Origin: an uncultured Prochlorococcus sp.
Lineage (GTDB): Bacteria; Cyanobacteriota; Cyanobacteriia; PCC-6307; Cyanobiaceae
Assembly: GCA_902573565.1 (NCBI GenBank)
Contig: CACGKI010000001.1
Location: 66,038 to 130,037 of the forward strand
Direction of reading: 5' to 3'
Length of the DNA stretch: 64,000 nt
A program made the translations under genes and the position numbers. Each line of letters opens with the position of its first letter. Position 1 is the stretch's first letter. The notes below the pieces were generated by a model, which saw nothing but the letters and a program-made list of their open reading frames with translations, searched no databases and was not told the origin of the DNA. Positions 41,344-49,272 of the stretch are shown here, in pieces.

Positions 41344-42267
41344 GTGAGTTCATTAAGCGATTTTCTTGGAGAAATAGGTCGTCATCAACTTTTGACTCCC
41401 GAAAGAGAACTCACAATGGGCCGAAAGGTCCAAGAGATGGTTGTGCTTGTTAATAGATGTCAAGAGGCAGGTGGTAAAGGCCCTGCTTGTGAATATTCCG
41501 AAGCTGAAAGAAAAAAGATAAAAATTGGTGAAAAAGCTAAAAACGAGATGATAACAGCCAACCTAAGACTAGTTGTAAACCTTGCTAAGAGATACCAAGG
41601 GAAAGGATTAGAATTACTGGACTTAATTCAGGAAGGGACATTAGGTCTTACAAGGGCAGTAGAAAAATATGATCCGTCTAGAGGACATAGATTTTCTACC
41701 TATGCTTATTGGTGGATTAGGCAAGGTTTAAATAGAGCATTGTCAACTCAAAGTAGAACGATAAGGATCCCTGTTAACATTAATGAAAAACTTACTAAAC
41801 TAAGATCAGCAAAATCAAAGCTTATGCAACTTAAGGGTATTCCACCAAATAGTGATGAGCTAGCTGAAGAAATGAAAATAACTAAAGAGGAGATTGACGA
41901 ACTCCTTTCTTGTGAATTGAGAAGCATTACTGTTAGTCTCCAAGGAACCGTTAAATCAAAATCAGATCCTTCCGAGTTAGTTGATATTCTTCCAAGTGAT
42001 CAAACTCCCCCAATGGAATTAGCTGAATTAGCCGAAAGGACAGCCTCGGCTTGGAAGTTATTAGAAAAAGCAAATTTAACTGAGAAAGAAAGAAAGATAG
42101 TAAGCCTAAGATTTGGTTTAGACGGCTCAAATGAATGGAGAACTTTAGCTGAAGTTGCAAGACATATGAGTTGTAGCAGAGAATATTGCCGACAAGTTGT
42201 TCAACGTGCTTTAAGAAAACTTAGAAAAGCAGGAATACAGAATGGATTAGTTGATACTGTTAGCTAA
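41344..42267 (+). CDS. RNA polymerase sigma factor, group 2 (sigma-70 family)
   Basis: A 307-residue sigma-70 protein. Region 1.2-like sequence is at the N-terminus, then region 2 (ANLRLVVNLAKRYQGKGLEL, DLIQEGTLGLTRAVEKYDPS, FSTYAYWWIRQGLNRAL), region 3, and region 4 with REYCRQVVQRALRKLRKAG as the -35 helix-turn-helix. It lacks the long acidic region of primary RpoD, so it is a group 2 sigma used in stress or light responses. GTG start with a GAGG site. An AT-only repeat sits just upstream. YkvA- and HTH-type genes follow. Confidence 0.93.
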   Translation: MSSLSDFLGEIGRHQLLTPERELTMGRKVQEMVVLVNRCQEAGGKGPACEYSEAERKKIKIGEKAKNEMITANLRLVVNLAKRYQGKGLELLDLIQEGTLGLTRAVEKYDPSRGHRFSTYAYWWIRQGLNRALSTQSRTIRIPVNINEKLTKLRSAKSKLMQLKGIPPNSDELAEEMKITKEEIDELLSCELRSITVSLQGTVKSKSDPSELVDILPSDQTPPMELAELAERTASAWKLLEKANLTEKERKIVSLRFGLDGSNEWRTLAEVARHMSCSREYCRQVVQRALRKLRKAGIQNGLVDTVS

Positions 42268-42304
42268 AAATTCCATTAAAAATATTTAAATTTCATTTAT
42301 AAGG

Positions 42305-42673
42305 ATGAAAGAGAATTACAAAACCCAAGAAAAAATTTATGATGCTGAAGTTTTAGAGAGTTCCACATTTGATGAAAATATCATCATCAAGATTCTTATT
42401 AAAGCAGGAAGAACAATTGCCAAGCCTGCCCTAGAAGTTTTGGAGATGGCTTTAGATCCTTATACTCCAGCAAAAGTAAGAGTTTCATTAATGGCTGCAC
42501 TAGCCTATTTAATCATGCCATTTGATCTTTTCCCTGACTTTATGCCTTTAGTTGGTTTCAGTGATGATTTTGTAGCCCTCACAGCCGTACTCAGTATTTG
42601 GAGTAAATACATGACTCCTTCAATAAGAGCAAGAGCCGAGAAAAAGCTTAATAAGTTATTTCCTTTTTATTGA
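42305..42673 (+). CDS. YkvA/DUF1232 family membrane protein
   Basis: A 122-residue protein whose core KVRVSLMAALAYLIMPFDLFPDFMPLVGFSDDFVAL is the diagnostic DUF1232 (YkvA) motif, a membrane-associated hairpin containing P.DL.PD. The family function is unknown. ATG start with AAGG just before it. It starts 37 bases after the sigma factor gene, and the next gene begins on the very next base after its stop. Confidence 0.85.
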   Translation: MKENYKTQEKIYDAEVLESSTFDENIIIKILIKAGRTIAKPALEVLEMALDPYTPAKVRVSLMAALAYLIMPFDLFPDFMPLVGFSDDFVALTAVLSIWSKYMTPSIRARAEKKLNKLFPFY

Positions 42674-42994
42674 ATGAGTAAATTATCTATACAGGAAGAA
42701 AAAGAACTCATCTCCTTCATTAAAGATTGGTTAAAATCTCATGGATTTACCCAAAAAGACTTGGCAAAAGAATTAAATATCAAATCGAGCAGAACCTCAG
42801 AGATTATTCTCAAAATTAAAGAATTATATAAAAAAGGCGGCATGTTCAATATTGCAAAAAATCTTATAAAGATTGAGCAAAAATGGTTAAACAATATCAA
42901 GAACAATTATCAAGAAACGAAAGAAACACCACCATATAATCAATTAGATATCGACTCACTAGTAAACAAGATAAATCAAGATACTAGTGAATAA
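42674..42994 (+). CDS. Small helix-turn-helix protein
   Basis: A 106-residue basic, soluble protein. Residues 25-50 (FTQKDLAKELNIKSSRTSEI) look like an XRE/Cro-type helix-turn-helix, preceded by a helical N-terminus. The C-terminal half is Lys/Asn-rich without a known domain. It begins directly after the YkvA stop codon, so translation is likely coupled. A DNA-binding regulatory role is inference from the motif. I do not recognise a named family. Confidence 0.7.
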   Translation: MSKLSIQEEKELISFIKDWLKSHGFTQKDLAKELNIKSSRTSEIILKIKELYKKGGMFNIAKNLIKIEQKWLNNIKNNYQETKETPPYNQLDIDSLVNKINQDTSE

Positions 42995-43188
42995 ATATTA
43001 TTTAAAATAATATATTTTTGGTTAAAAATAATATTATCTTTTAAAACTAAACTTTAATTAATTATCGTTTTAACACCTAAATATGATAAATAATTTAACT
43101 ATTAAAGCAAAAATATTATGTATTTTCATTAAAATTAATTTTTTTCAATTAATAGTTAATAATTACTAAATTTATTTGTAAATCATAT
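42995..43188. other. AT-rich intergenic region between convergent genes
   Basis: A gap of 194 bases, almost entirely A and T, between the HTH gene and the convergent YciI-like gene. It holds a short hairpin (ATTTTT, GGTT loop, AAAAAT at 43014-43029) that could help stop transcription, but it lacks a GC stem. I see no open frame, tRNA or ncRNA signature. Confidence 0.5.
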
Positions 43189-43458
43189 TTAAAACGCCTG
43201 AATCCAGGGATAAATATCATAATTAATCCATATATCTTTCTTCCAATATATATCCTCCTCAATCAGATCTTTCAACTCGATTGCATCATTAGCATTAAAA
43301 ATTCCAAACAAATATTTGGTGCATTTTGTTGGCCCTAATGTAACAAGAATATCTCGATCTTTTAAGTTTTTAAGTCTAGTAAGATGTTCTTCACGAAATG
43401 GTTCCCTTTTAGTAATTGCATCTTCACAGTACCTTCCGAAAACTACAAACTTTTCCAT
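43189..43458 (-). CDS. YciI-like protein
   Basis: An 89-residue single-domain protein. VVFGRYCEDAITKREPFREEHLTRL near the N-terminus and DILVTLGPTKCTKYLFGIF fit the YciI/YCII dimeric alpha-beta barrel family. Members have been linked to small-molecule or peroxide chemistry, but most have no proven reaction. It is divergent from cyAbrB, sharing a 96-base region that could hold both promoters. Confidence 0.8.
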   Translation of the reverse strand: MEKFVVFGRYCEDAITKREPFREEHLTRLKNLKDRDILVTLGPTKCTKYLFGIFNANDAIELKDLIEEDIYWKKDIWINYDIYPWIQAF

Positions 43459-43554
43459 TTTAAATATAAATAATAGAATAAATATATACTAAATAATTGC
43501 ATATATTACACGCAAATTGCTATGTTGATTAATACAACTTTCTTTTAATTAATC

Positions 43555-43911
43555 ATGCTAACTGGTAGCGATCTCCTTGCAAAAGTTAAAGAACTTGGTG
43601 ATGTTAGCAAATCTGACCTGGTTCGCGCCTGTGGATATGTTTCCACTAAGAAAAACGGAAGTGAACGCTTAAACTTTACCGCATTTTATGAAGCACTTTT
43701 AGAAGCAAAAGGGGTTAATCTTGGTGATTCTGGAGTTGCAGGTATTGGAAAAGGTGGAAGAAAACTTAGTTATATAGCTACAGTTCAAGGCAATGGAAAT
43801 CTTCTCATTGGGAAAGCTTATACAGCACTGCTTGATTTGAAAGCAGGTGATGAATTCGAAATTAAGCTCGGAAGAAAACAAATCAGATTACTACCTACAG
43901 AAGAATCTTAA
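43555..43911 (+). CDS. cyAbrB-type transcriptional regulator
   Basis: A 118-residue protein of the cyanobacterial AbrB-like family. It has the N-terminal LTGSDLLAKVKELGDVSKSDLVRACGYVS and a C-terminal swapped-hairpin DNA-binding part (NLLIGKAYTALLDLKAGDEFEIKLGRKQI). In other cyanobacteria these proteins tune nitrogen, carbon and redox genes. ATG start. It is convergent with trpA. No operator sequence can be claimed from the window. Confidence 0.9.
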   Translation: MLTGSDLLAKVKELGDVSKSDLVRACGYVSTKKNGSERLNFTAFYEALLEAKGVNLGDSGVAGIGKGGRKLSYIATVQGNGNLLIGKAYTALLDLKAGDEFEIKLGRKQIRLLPTEES

Positions 43912-43976
43912 AGACAATAAAAATAAATTGGAAATAACACTTTTAATTAATTTTCTTTATTAAATTATCTTTGTAT

Positions 43977-44819
43977 TTATTCTTTTTGATCAGCAGCTAA
44001 ACGCATTTCTTTACAAAATTCACCAACATAATCGACGACATCTTTTTTACTTGAACTAGAAATTCGTTTTACAAATGCACTCCCAATAATTACTCCATCT
44101 GCTCCCCACTCACGAACTTTATTAACATGTTCTGGAGTGGATATTCCAAAACCAACGGCAATTGGATTTCTATTTACATCTTTTAATTTAGCAATAAGAT
44201 TTTCTACTCTATTTTCCATTTTGTTTCTCTCACCAGTGACTCCTGTAACACTTACTAAATAAGTAAAGCCTTTTGTATGATTTGATATTTGTTTCATTCT
44301 TTCAAAAGGAGTAGTTGGAGCTACCAATAAAATCAAGTCCATAGAATGGTTACTAACTATCTTAGAAAATTTATAAGCTTCTTCTAAAGGGAGATCAGGA
44401 ACTATTAGTCCAGAAACTCCAGCATTAGATGCTATCTCACAAAACTTTTCAAAACCAAAACATAGTAATGGATTTAAGTAAGAAAAAAGGATGATTGGAA
44501 TATTTAATCTACCTTTTAAAGACTCTAAAAGTTTAATTACTTTTCTTGGGCTAGTACCTGACTTTAAGGCGCGAGAGGCAGCTACTTGAATAACAGGTCC
44601 GTCTGCAAGTGGGTCACTGTAAGGGATACCTAATTCAATAAGGTCAGCTCCATTTTCTTGTAACTTTAATAAGATCTCAGAGGTTATTTCAATATTGGGA
44701 TCTCCAGCCATTATAAAAGGCATCAAAGCTAATTTTTTATTATTTTTTAACTCACAAAACTTCTCATCTACCTTAGATAAAGATTTATTTTTAGTAATTT
44801 GCACTTTGTTATCTTTCAT
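43977..44819 (-). CDS. trpA: Tryptophan synthase alpha chain
   Basis: A 280-residue TIM-barrel protein. It has LMPFIMAGDPNIEITSEI, the catalytic-acid region GADLIELGIPYSDPLADGP, PDLPLEEAYKF and GVTGERNKME, and the phosphate-binding VGFGISTPEHV and GVIIGSAFVKRI. It cleaves indole-3-glycerol phosphate. It is last in the ndhL-DUF3007-trpA run on the minus strand. The beta chain is not in the window. ATG start. Confidence 0.97.
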   Translation of the reverse strand: MKDNKVQITKNKSLSKVDEKFCELKNNKKLALMPFIMAGDPNIEITSEILLKLQENGADLIELGIPYSDPLADGPVIQVAASRALKSGTSPRKVIKLLESLKGRLNIPIILFSYLNPLLCFGFEKFCEIASNAGVSGLIVPDLPLEEAYKFSKIVSNHSMDLILLVAPTTPFERMKQISNHTKGFTYLVSVTGVTGERNKMENRVENLIAKLKDVNRNPIAVGFGISTPEHVNKVREWGADGVIIGSAFVKRISSSSKKDVVDYVGEFCKEMRLAADQKE

Positions 44820-44847
44820 GATTTTTAGATATTTTTATAAGAAAAAT

Positions 44848-45168
44848 TTATGGATTTTTCTCTAAATCTTCCATTAGTTTTTGCTGCTCTTCTTTTGACA
44901 GTGAGTTGAATTTGGTTTCTAGTTTATCATTAACAACTTTTTCATACTCTTTTCTATAACGCTTCCTTTGTTCCATAAAAGTCATTTTTCCATTTACAAC
45001 TCTATAAACATAAGATGTTACCCAAGTAATAACAATTAAAATCAAGATAGAACTTGAGAGAGTATTGGCTGTAAAATTGTCGATACCAATTTGCGGTGCA
45101 AATTTATAACTAATTAGTCCTATTAATGAAATAAATAAACCTATTTGTATAACTTTACCTTTAGTCAA
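44848..45168 (-). CDS. DUF3007 family membrane protein
   Basis: A 106-residue protein with two N-terminal membrane segments (VIQIGLFISLIGLISYKF and TLSSSILILIVITWVTSYVY) and a charged C-terminal tail rich in Lys/Glu. It matches the cyanobacterial DUF3007 family, found next to ndhL in many genomes. Function unknown, perhaps linked to NDH-1 by gene neighbourhood only. The start is TTG at 45168, 4 bases after ndhL. Confidence 0.8.
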   Translation of the reverse strand: MTKGKVIQIGLFISLIGLISYKFAPQIGIDNFTANTLSSSILILIVITWVTSYVYRVVNGKMTFMEQRKRYRKEYEKVVNDKLETKFNSLSKEEQQKLMEDLEKNP

Positions 45169-45172
45169 TTAT

Positions 45173-45406
45173 TTACCCTTTACCACTTCCTTTTAGTCTG
45201 AGATTTAAAAATGGAGAAAATAAAATTAACCCTGGAAAGAAAAGAAATACAAGGCCGTAAATTCCTAATCTTTCAAATTTGCCCATAATGTTCCATCTAT
45301 TATTCATCCAGTAAAATAGTAATAATGGAATAAGCAGTAAGTAGGTAGAAATAATTCCAATATAAGCAATTAAAGTAGCGAATGAATTATTGAAAAAACT
45401 TTCCAT
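45173..45406 (-). CDS. ndhL: NAD(P)H-quinone oxidoreductase subunit L (NdhL)
   Basis: A 77-residue hydrophobic protein with two membrane segments and the NdhL-specific [25 protein letters not shown] loop. NdhL (IctA) is a small cyanobacterial and plastid subunit of NDH-1. It is the first gene of ndhL-DUF3007-trpA on the minus strand, 78 bases downstream of tRNA-Leu on the same strand. ATG start. Confidence 0.92.
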   Translation of the reverse strand: MESFFNNSFATLIAYIGIISTYLLLIPLLLFYWMNNRWNIMGKFERLGIYGLVFLFFPGLILFSPFLNLRLKGSGKG

Positions 45407-45483
45407 TTTGATTTATGGTTCCTTAGTTAAAACATAACAACTATTGGAAGTTATCGTCAGAACTAAAATAAATAATAAAATAA

Positions 45484-45569
45484 TGGGAGTGGGGGGACTT
45501 GAACCCCCACGAGCTAAATCGCTCGACGGATTTTAAGTCCGGCGCGTCTACCAATTCCGCCACACTCCC
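45484..45569 (-). tRNA. tRNA-Leu (anticodon UAA)
   Basis: The minus strand folds as an 86-nt class II tRNA. The acceptor stem pairs GGGAGTG (at 45569-45563) with CACTCCC, the discriminator is A, and CCA is not encoded. The D arm carries GGTAGACGC, the anticodon loop is CTTAAAA (anticodon TAA), the long variable arm is typical of leucine tRNA, and the T arm is GGGGGTTCAAGTCCCCC. The first 41 nt recur, imperfectly, at 46883-46923. Confidence 0.97.
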
Positions 45570-45570
45570 A

Positions 45571-45890
45571 AGGCTTTTCAGCTTTTTTATTGTAACTTTT
45601 ATTGTAAGCTTGCACAGAAATTGTTGTAAAAAGTGTTGATTTTGGAATCTTATAGACTCGTTACATTACGCTATAGCGAAGTCTATAGAGTTTGCGCTTT
45701 CAGCTAGGATTTTTACCTGCTGCGTGTAAATAACATTCAGTAAAGCGTGTTTAAGACTGACCCATATGGTCAGCTAAAGCCTTGAGATTGACAACCTTCA
45801 GTTTGTTTTTTTTTAATATATTATTTCCAAAATATTTGTAGACTACGATGTTTTAAAATGATAATTTCCTAGAAATTTGTTCTCAAAATT
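45571..45890. other. Structured non-coding spacer between tRNA-Leu and the beta-barrel gene
   Basis: These 320 bases have no open frame that looks real. They contain an inverted repeat TATAGACT (45651-45658) / AGTCTATA (45680-45687) with a nested palindrome CGCTATAGCG (45669-45678). A hairpin CTGACC-CATAT-GGTCAG lies at 45757-45773, and a T-run follows at about 45806-45816. The middle looks less AT-rich than its surroundings. It may hold a small RNA or the remains of an integrated element. I cannot assign a known RNA family. Confidence 0.5.
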
Positions 45891-46646
45891 ATGAGAAAAT
45901 ATTTTGCTATATCAACACTATTATTGGGTTCTTTAACCTCTCCAATATTTGCAGAAGAATCTAAAAGTTTTTATCTTTCTATTGGGGGAGGAATAAACTC
46001 AATAAGTGAACTTGCAGGTAATCTTGATGGGACAGGTGATGTATCTTTCGGTACTGATAGTCCTATTCAATATTCTTTGGCAATTGGTAAAGAATTCGAT
46101 GATTGGAGATTAGAGTTTAATTATTCAGCTACAACCGTTTCACGTGATTCAATCACAGTAACAGCACCAGGAACAAATCCTGTTACTTCAAACATTAACC
46201 CAGATATTGAGGAAGATATTAAAAGTTATATGTTATTTGGTTATAAAGATTTCCCAAGTAATAATGAATTCTCTACTTATCTTGGAGCCGGTTTGGGAAT
46301 TTCCACTGTCGAAATGCCTGAAGCAAACCCCATTGTAGGAGGAGCAAATGTACCAACTCCAGCAATTGATGAAGAACTTTTCACATTTGGATTAAAAGGC
46401 GGGGTAGAGTATGACGTTTCAAATACTACCTCCATATATGCAGAGGTTGGCTATTTGAATTACGCAGGATTCTCAACTGCTGCTGCTAATACTAATAATA
46501 ATGTTAATGCTGTTGGTGGTGAAGGTGCAGGTCTCGGTGGTGGTGGTGGAGCTGCTGCTGCTGGTGCTGCTGGTGGTAATGCTGACTCAGTCTTTGACTC
46601 TAATAATTCTTTTGTAGTTTCAACAGGACTTAGATTTCGTTTCTAA
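45891..46646 (+). CDS. Outer-membrane beta-barrel-like protein with Gly/Ala/Asn-rich insert
   Basis: A 251-residue exported protein with a signal peptide (about 1-21, ending SPIFA). Alternating hydrophobic strands follow (FYLSIGGGI, WRLEFNYSA, STYLGAGLGIS, LFTFGLKGGVEYDV, SIYAEVGYLNYAGF), and the C-terminus VVSTGLRFRF ends in Phe. This fits an 8-stranded porin or opacity-type barrel. Residues 196-231 are almost only Ala, Gly and Asn, encoded by GCT/GGT/AAT repeats at 46476-46583, probably a surface loop. It lies between tRNA-Leu and a tRNA-Leu fragment. Function unknown. Confidence 0.75.
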   Translation: MRKYFAISTLLLGSLTSPIFAEESKSFYLSIGGGINSISELAGNLDGTGDVSFGTDSPIQYSLAIGKEFDDWRLEFNYSATTVSRDSITVTAPGTNPVTSNINPDIEEDIKSYMLFGYKDFPSNNEFSTYLGAGLGISTVEMPEANPIVGGANVPTPAIDEELFTFGLKGGVEYDVSNTTSIYAEVGYLNYAGFSTAAANTNNNVNAVGGEGAGLGGGGGAAAAGAAGGNADSVFDSNNSFVVSTGLRFRF

Positions 46647-47022
46647 GCGCTAACTCTAAAAAGGAATATAAAAATCAGGGTTCTCATGTACTAATTTTCT
46701 ATAGTGGGATGACAAATGACTTTGACTTTTGTGAATTTCGATCAAGAAGCTCGATTTATTTTTGCCATTAAAAGAACTTCAAGCATATTCAGTAGATATT
46801 TCTGTGTACTTTCGTACACGTAAATAACAAAGCGACTAGCTTTTCGCCTAACCGCGTTCACTATCTACATCAAAGTCTGTCTGATTTTAAGTCCGATGCG
46901 TCTACCAATTCCGCTACACTCCCAAAGGAATTTGCGCTTTCTAAGCGTAGCTGAAAGTATCCCACTTAAGCCCGAAAAATAACGATATTTACACTTTTAA
47001 TTTTCAGATTAAATCTAATTTT
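46647..47022. other. Non-coding spacer with hairpin and tRNA-Leu fragment
   Basis: A gap of 376 bases between the beta-barrel gene and the end of pyrC with no plausible gene. It has a perfect hairpin GTGTAC-TTTC-GTACAC at 46804-46819 and the partial tRNA-Leu at 46883-46923. It also shares short words with the spacer before the beta-barrel gene (GTAAATAACA and TTTGCGCTTTC occur in both). No other RNA could be named. Confidence 0.5.
46883..46923 (-). pseudogene. Degenerate 5' half of tRNA-Leu(UAA)
   Basis: Forty-one bases that match bases 45529-45569 of the intact tRNA-Leu gene at 38 of 41 positions, from the first base of the acceptor stem through the anticodon loop. They are in the same orientation. 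The match stops directly after the anticodon loop, and no 3' half follows, so this cannot be a functional tRNA. The differences are GC to AT at the base of the D arm and C to T near the acceptor. This looks like a trace of integration at the tRNA or of a partial duplication. Confidence 0.85.
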
Positions 47023-48072
47023 TTAATTTATTATCCCTTCTACTTGCCAATGCAAAGTTTCACCTGCATGAAACGGTTTTATTTTTCCAACAATACTTTT
47101 TTCTTCCACAACATCAATAAATTCTTGAATTTTGTTAGGTTTAGACACTAATTTTAATTTTTCTTTATTTGGTGGCACATTATAAAAATTAGGGCCATTC
47201 AAACTTGCAAACTTTTCAAAATTATCTAAAGCATCCTCCTCCTCGAATACCGTTAAATAGCTTTCTATCGCTACTGGCGAATTAAAAATACCTGCACATC
47301 CACAAAACGCCTTCCACTTCCTAAGGTGTGGGGCAGAGTCAGTTCCCAAGAAAAAACATTTTTCCCCACTTGTTGCCGCTTTTCTTAAAGCGAGTCTATT
47401 ATTTTCTCTCTTAGCGACTGGTAAGCAGTAAAAATCACTATTTAAGCCTCCAAAAAACATTGCATTTCTATTTATATGCAAATGATGCGGAGTAATAGTA
47501 GCTCCAATATTATTTTCTTGAACAAAATTTACTGCATAAGAGGTAGTTATATGTTCTAAAACGATTTTTAATTTTGGAAATCTTTTAGTTATTTGAGAGA
47601 GTTCTTTATCTATAAAAACTTCTTCTCTATCGAATATATCTACTTCAGAATCTGTCACTTCCCCATGAATTAAAAGAGGCATTCCAGAATCTTGCATTAA
47701 TTCAAAGATCTTGTATAGATTTTCTATTTTCCTAACTCCATGACTGGAATTTGTTGTGGCATTAGCAGGATATAATTTTGCTGCGAAAAAGACATTTTTT
47801 TTAAACCCATTTATTAGTTCCTCTTTATCAGTCTCATCTGTGAGATAAATTGTCATTAGTGGTTCAAAATCAGAACTCTCTGGTAAAGCTTCAACAATGG
47901 ATTTCTTATAAGAAATAGCCCTATTCATTGATGTTATGGGAATTTTAGTATTTGGCATGACAATGGCTCTTCCAAAATATTCTGAAGTAAAATGAATGAT
48001 ATTTTTTAATACAAGACCTTCTCTTAAATGTAAATGCCAATCATCAGGTTTTATTATGGTTAAAGTCTTCAA
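47023..48072 (-). CDS. pyrC: Dihydroorotase (class II, PyrC type)
   Basis: A 349-residue amidohydrolase. The first zinc ligands are in DDWHLHLREG (residues 11-20), the carbamylated Lys is likely in FFAAKLYPANATTNS, and further His are in LLIHGEVTD and VLEHITTS. The final metal Asp is in FLGTDSAPH. It makes dihydroorotate for pyrimidine synthesis. TTG at 48072 is the start because the metal motif follows closely and no nearby ATG precedes it. Confidence 0.94.
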   Translation of the reverse strand: MKTLTIIKPDDWHLHLREGLVLKNIIHFTSEYFGRAIVMPNTKIPITSMNRAISYKKSIVEALPESSDFEPLMTIYLTDETDKEELINGFKKNVFFAAKLYPANATTNSSHGVRKIENLYKIFELMQDSGMPLLIHGEVTDSEVDIFDREEVFIDKELSQITKRFPKLKIVLEHITTSYAVNFVQENNIGATITPHHLHINRNAMFFGGLNSDFYCLPVAKRENNRLALRKAATSGEKCFFLGTDSAPHLRKWKAFCGCAGIFNSPVAIESYLTVFEEEDALDNFEKFASLNGPNFYNVPPNKEKLKLVSKPNKIQEFIDVVEEKSIVGKIKPFHAGETLHWQVEGIIN

Positions 48073-48190
48073 AATTTTTTCTATTTAATCAATTTTAACA
48101 GCAAATTTAAATTGACAATAAATTATAGAAATTCGAGGATAGTTATTAACCCATGATGAAATTTTTTATTATCTAAATAAAAGCCTAAAT

Positions 48191-49270
48191 ATGAGTGATT
48201 TTTTATTTCCAATAATAGAAATAGTTTTAGGCGTAGTTCTACTTTTTGCTGGAGGAGAGTGCTTTATTCAAGGAGCCATATTTTTATCTTTAATTTTAGG
48301 CATACCTCAAATAGTAATTGGTTTAACAGTTGTTTCTCTTGGAACAAGCTCTCCTGAGTTGTTGGTAAGTTTAAGTTCAATTATAAAGGGCAGTGATTCG
48401 CTTGCGGCAAGCAATGTAATTGGAAGCAATATTTTTAATGTTCTCGTTGTTTTGGGTATCAGTTCATTGATAACACCTCTTAAGGTAAAAAGTAGAATAG
48501 TCAGAAGAGATGTGCCTTTGTTGATGGCAATTTCTTGTGCAGTTTGGGCTATGTCATCAACAGGCTTATTAACATTGCAAGCAGGGGTATTTCTAATATT
48601 TTGTTTAATCTTAAATACAATATGGGAAATCAATACCGTTAGTGAGAAAGGAGAGGAGACAAAAGATGCTGAACCAGAGATAGAAGAATTAAAAGATAAC
48701 TATAAAGGGAAGCTTAATATTTTACTAAAATTAATATTGGGAATATTTCTTTTAAGCTTTGGTTCAAATATTTTAGTAAATGGTTCTCAAACGCTTGCAT
48801 CTCTTTTGGGTGTAAATGAAATTGTTATTGGTTTAACTATCGTCGCCACTGGGACATCTTTACCAGAATTAGTAACTTCAATAATTGCTGCATTTAAAGG
48901 CAAAACAGATCTTGCAATTGGGAATGTAATAGGAAGCAATTTGCTAAATCAACTTCTAATCCTTGGAAGTTGCAGTATTTTTTCAGGATTTAAAGGTTTA
49001 GTAATTGAACAAAGTCTAATAAAAGTTGACTTACCTTTTATGGTTTTAACTACCTTTGCATGCTTACCAATTTTCTGGAGCAAAGGGAAAATCACCAGAA
49101 TTGAAGGATTTATTTTACTTAATCTTTATATTTTCTACATTCTAGATAAGATACTTTTCCTGAATGAATTTAACTTCCTTCCTGAATTAAGGATAGGTTT
49201 GTTTATTTACTTTGTGTTACTTGTAGTGTTTCTAATTGTGCAAGAAAAATTAAAATTTTATAATTCATGA
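48191..49270 (+). CDS. Calcium/sodium antiporter, CaCA family (YrbG-like)
   Basis: A 359-residue integral membrane protein. Two inverted alpha repeats are visible: GLTVVSLGTSSPELLVSL with NVIGSNIFNVL, and GLTIVATGTSLPELVTSI with NVIGSNLLNQL. Each carries the ion-binding Glu/Asn pattern. An acidic hydrophilic loop (about residues 155-178) separates them. It exchanges Na+ or H+ for Ca2+ across the membrane. ATG start. It is convergent with the glutathione reductase gene, 2 bases apart. Confidence 0.93.
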   Translation: MSDFLFPIIEIVLGVVLLFAGGECFIQGAIFLSLILGIPQIVIGLTVVSLGTSSPELLVSLSSIIKGSDSLAASNVIGSNIFNVLVVLGISSLITPLKVKSRIVRRDVPLLMAISCAVWAMSSTGLLTLQAGVFLIFCLILNTIWEINTVSEKGEETKDAEPEIEELKDNYKGKLNILLKLILGIFLLSFGSNILVNGSQTLASLLGVNEIVIGLTIVATGTSLPELVTSIIAAFKGKTDLAIGNVIGSNLLNQLLILGSCSIFSGFKGLVIEQSLIKVDLPFMVLTTFACLPIFWSKGKITRIEGFILLNLYIFYILDKILFLNEFNFLPELRIGLFIYFVLLVVFLIVQEKLKFYNS

Positions 49271-49272
49271 TT

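Noticed and set aside
43014-43029. Rho-independent terminator after the HTH gene
   Set aside because: The stem is only A/T pairs with no GC core. It is too weak to call a terminator, so I list it only as a hairpin in the spacer.
45891-46646. Beta-barrel gene as a phage tail or toxin protein
   Set aside because: It has a signal peptide, alternating strands and a terminal Phe like outer-membrane barrels. No phage or toxin neighbour is present.
46734-46760. A second hairpin around the GATCAAGAAGCTCGAT segment
   Set aside because: The arms are only about four bases and interrupted, no better than chance in this region.
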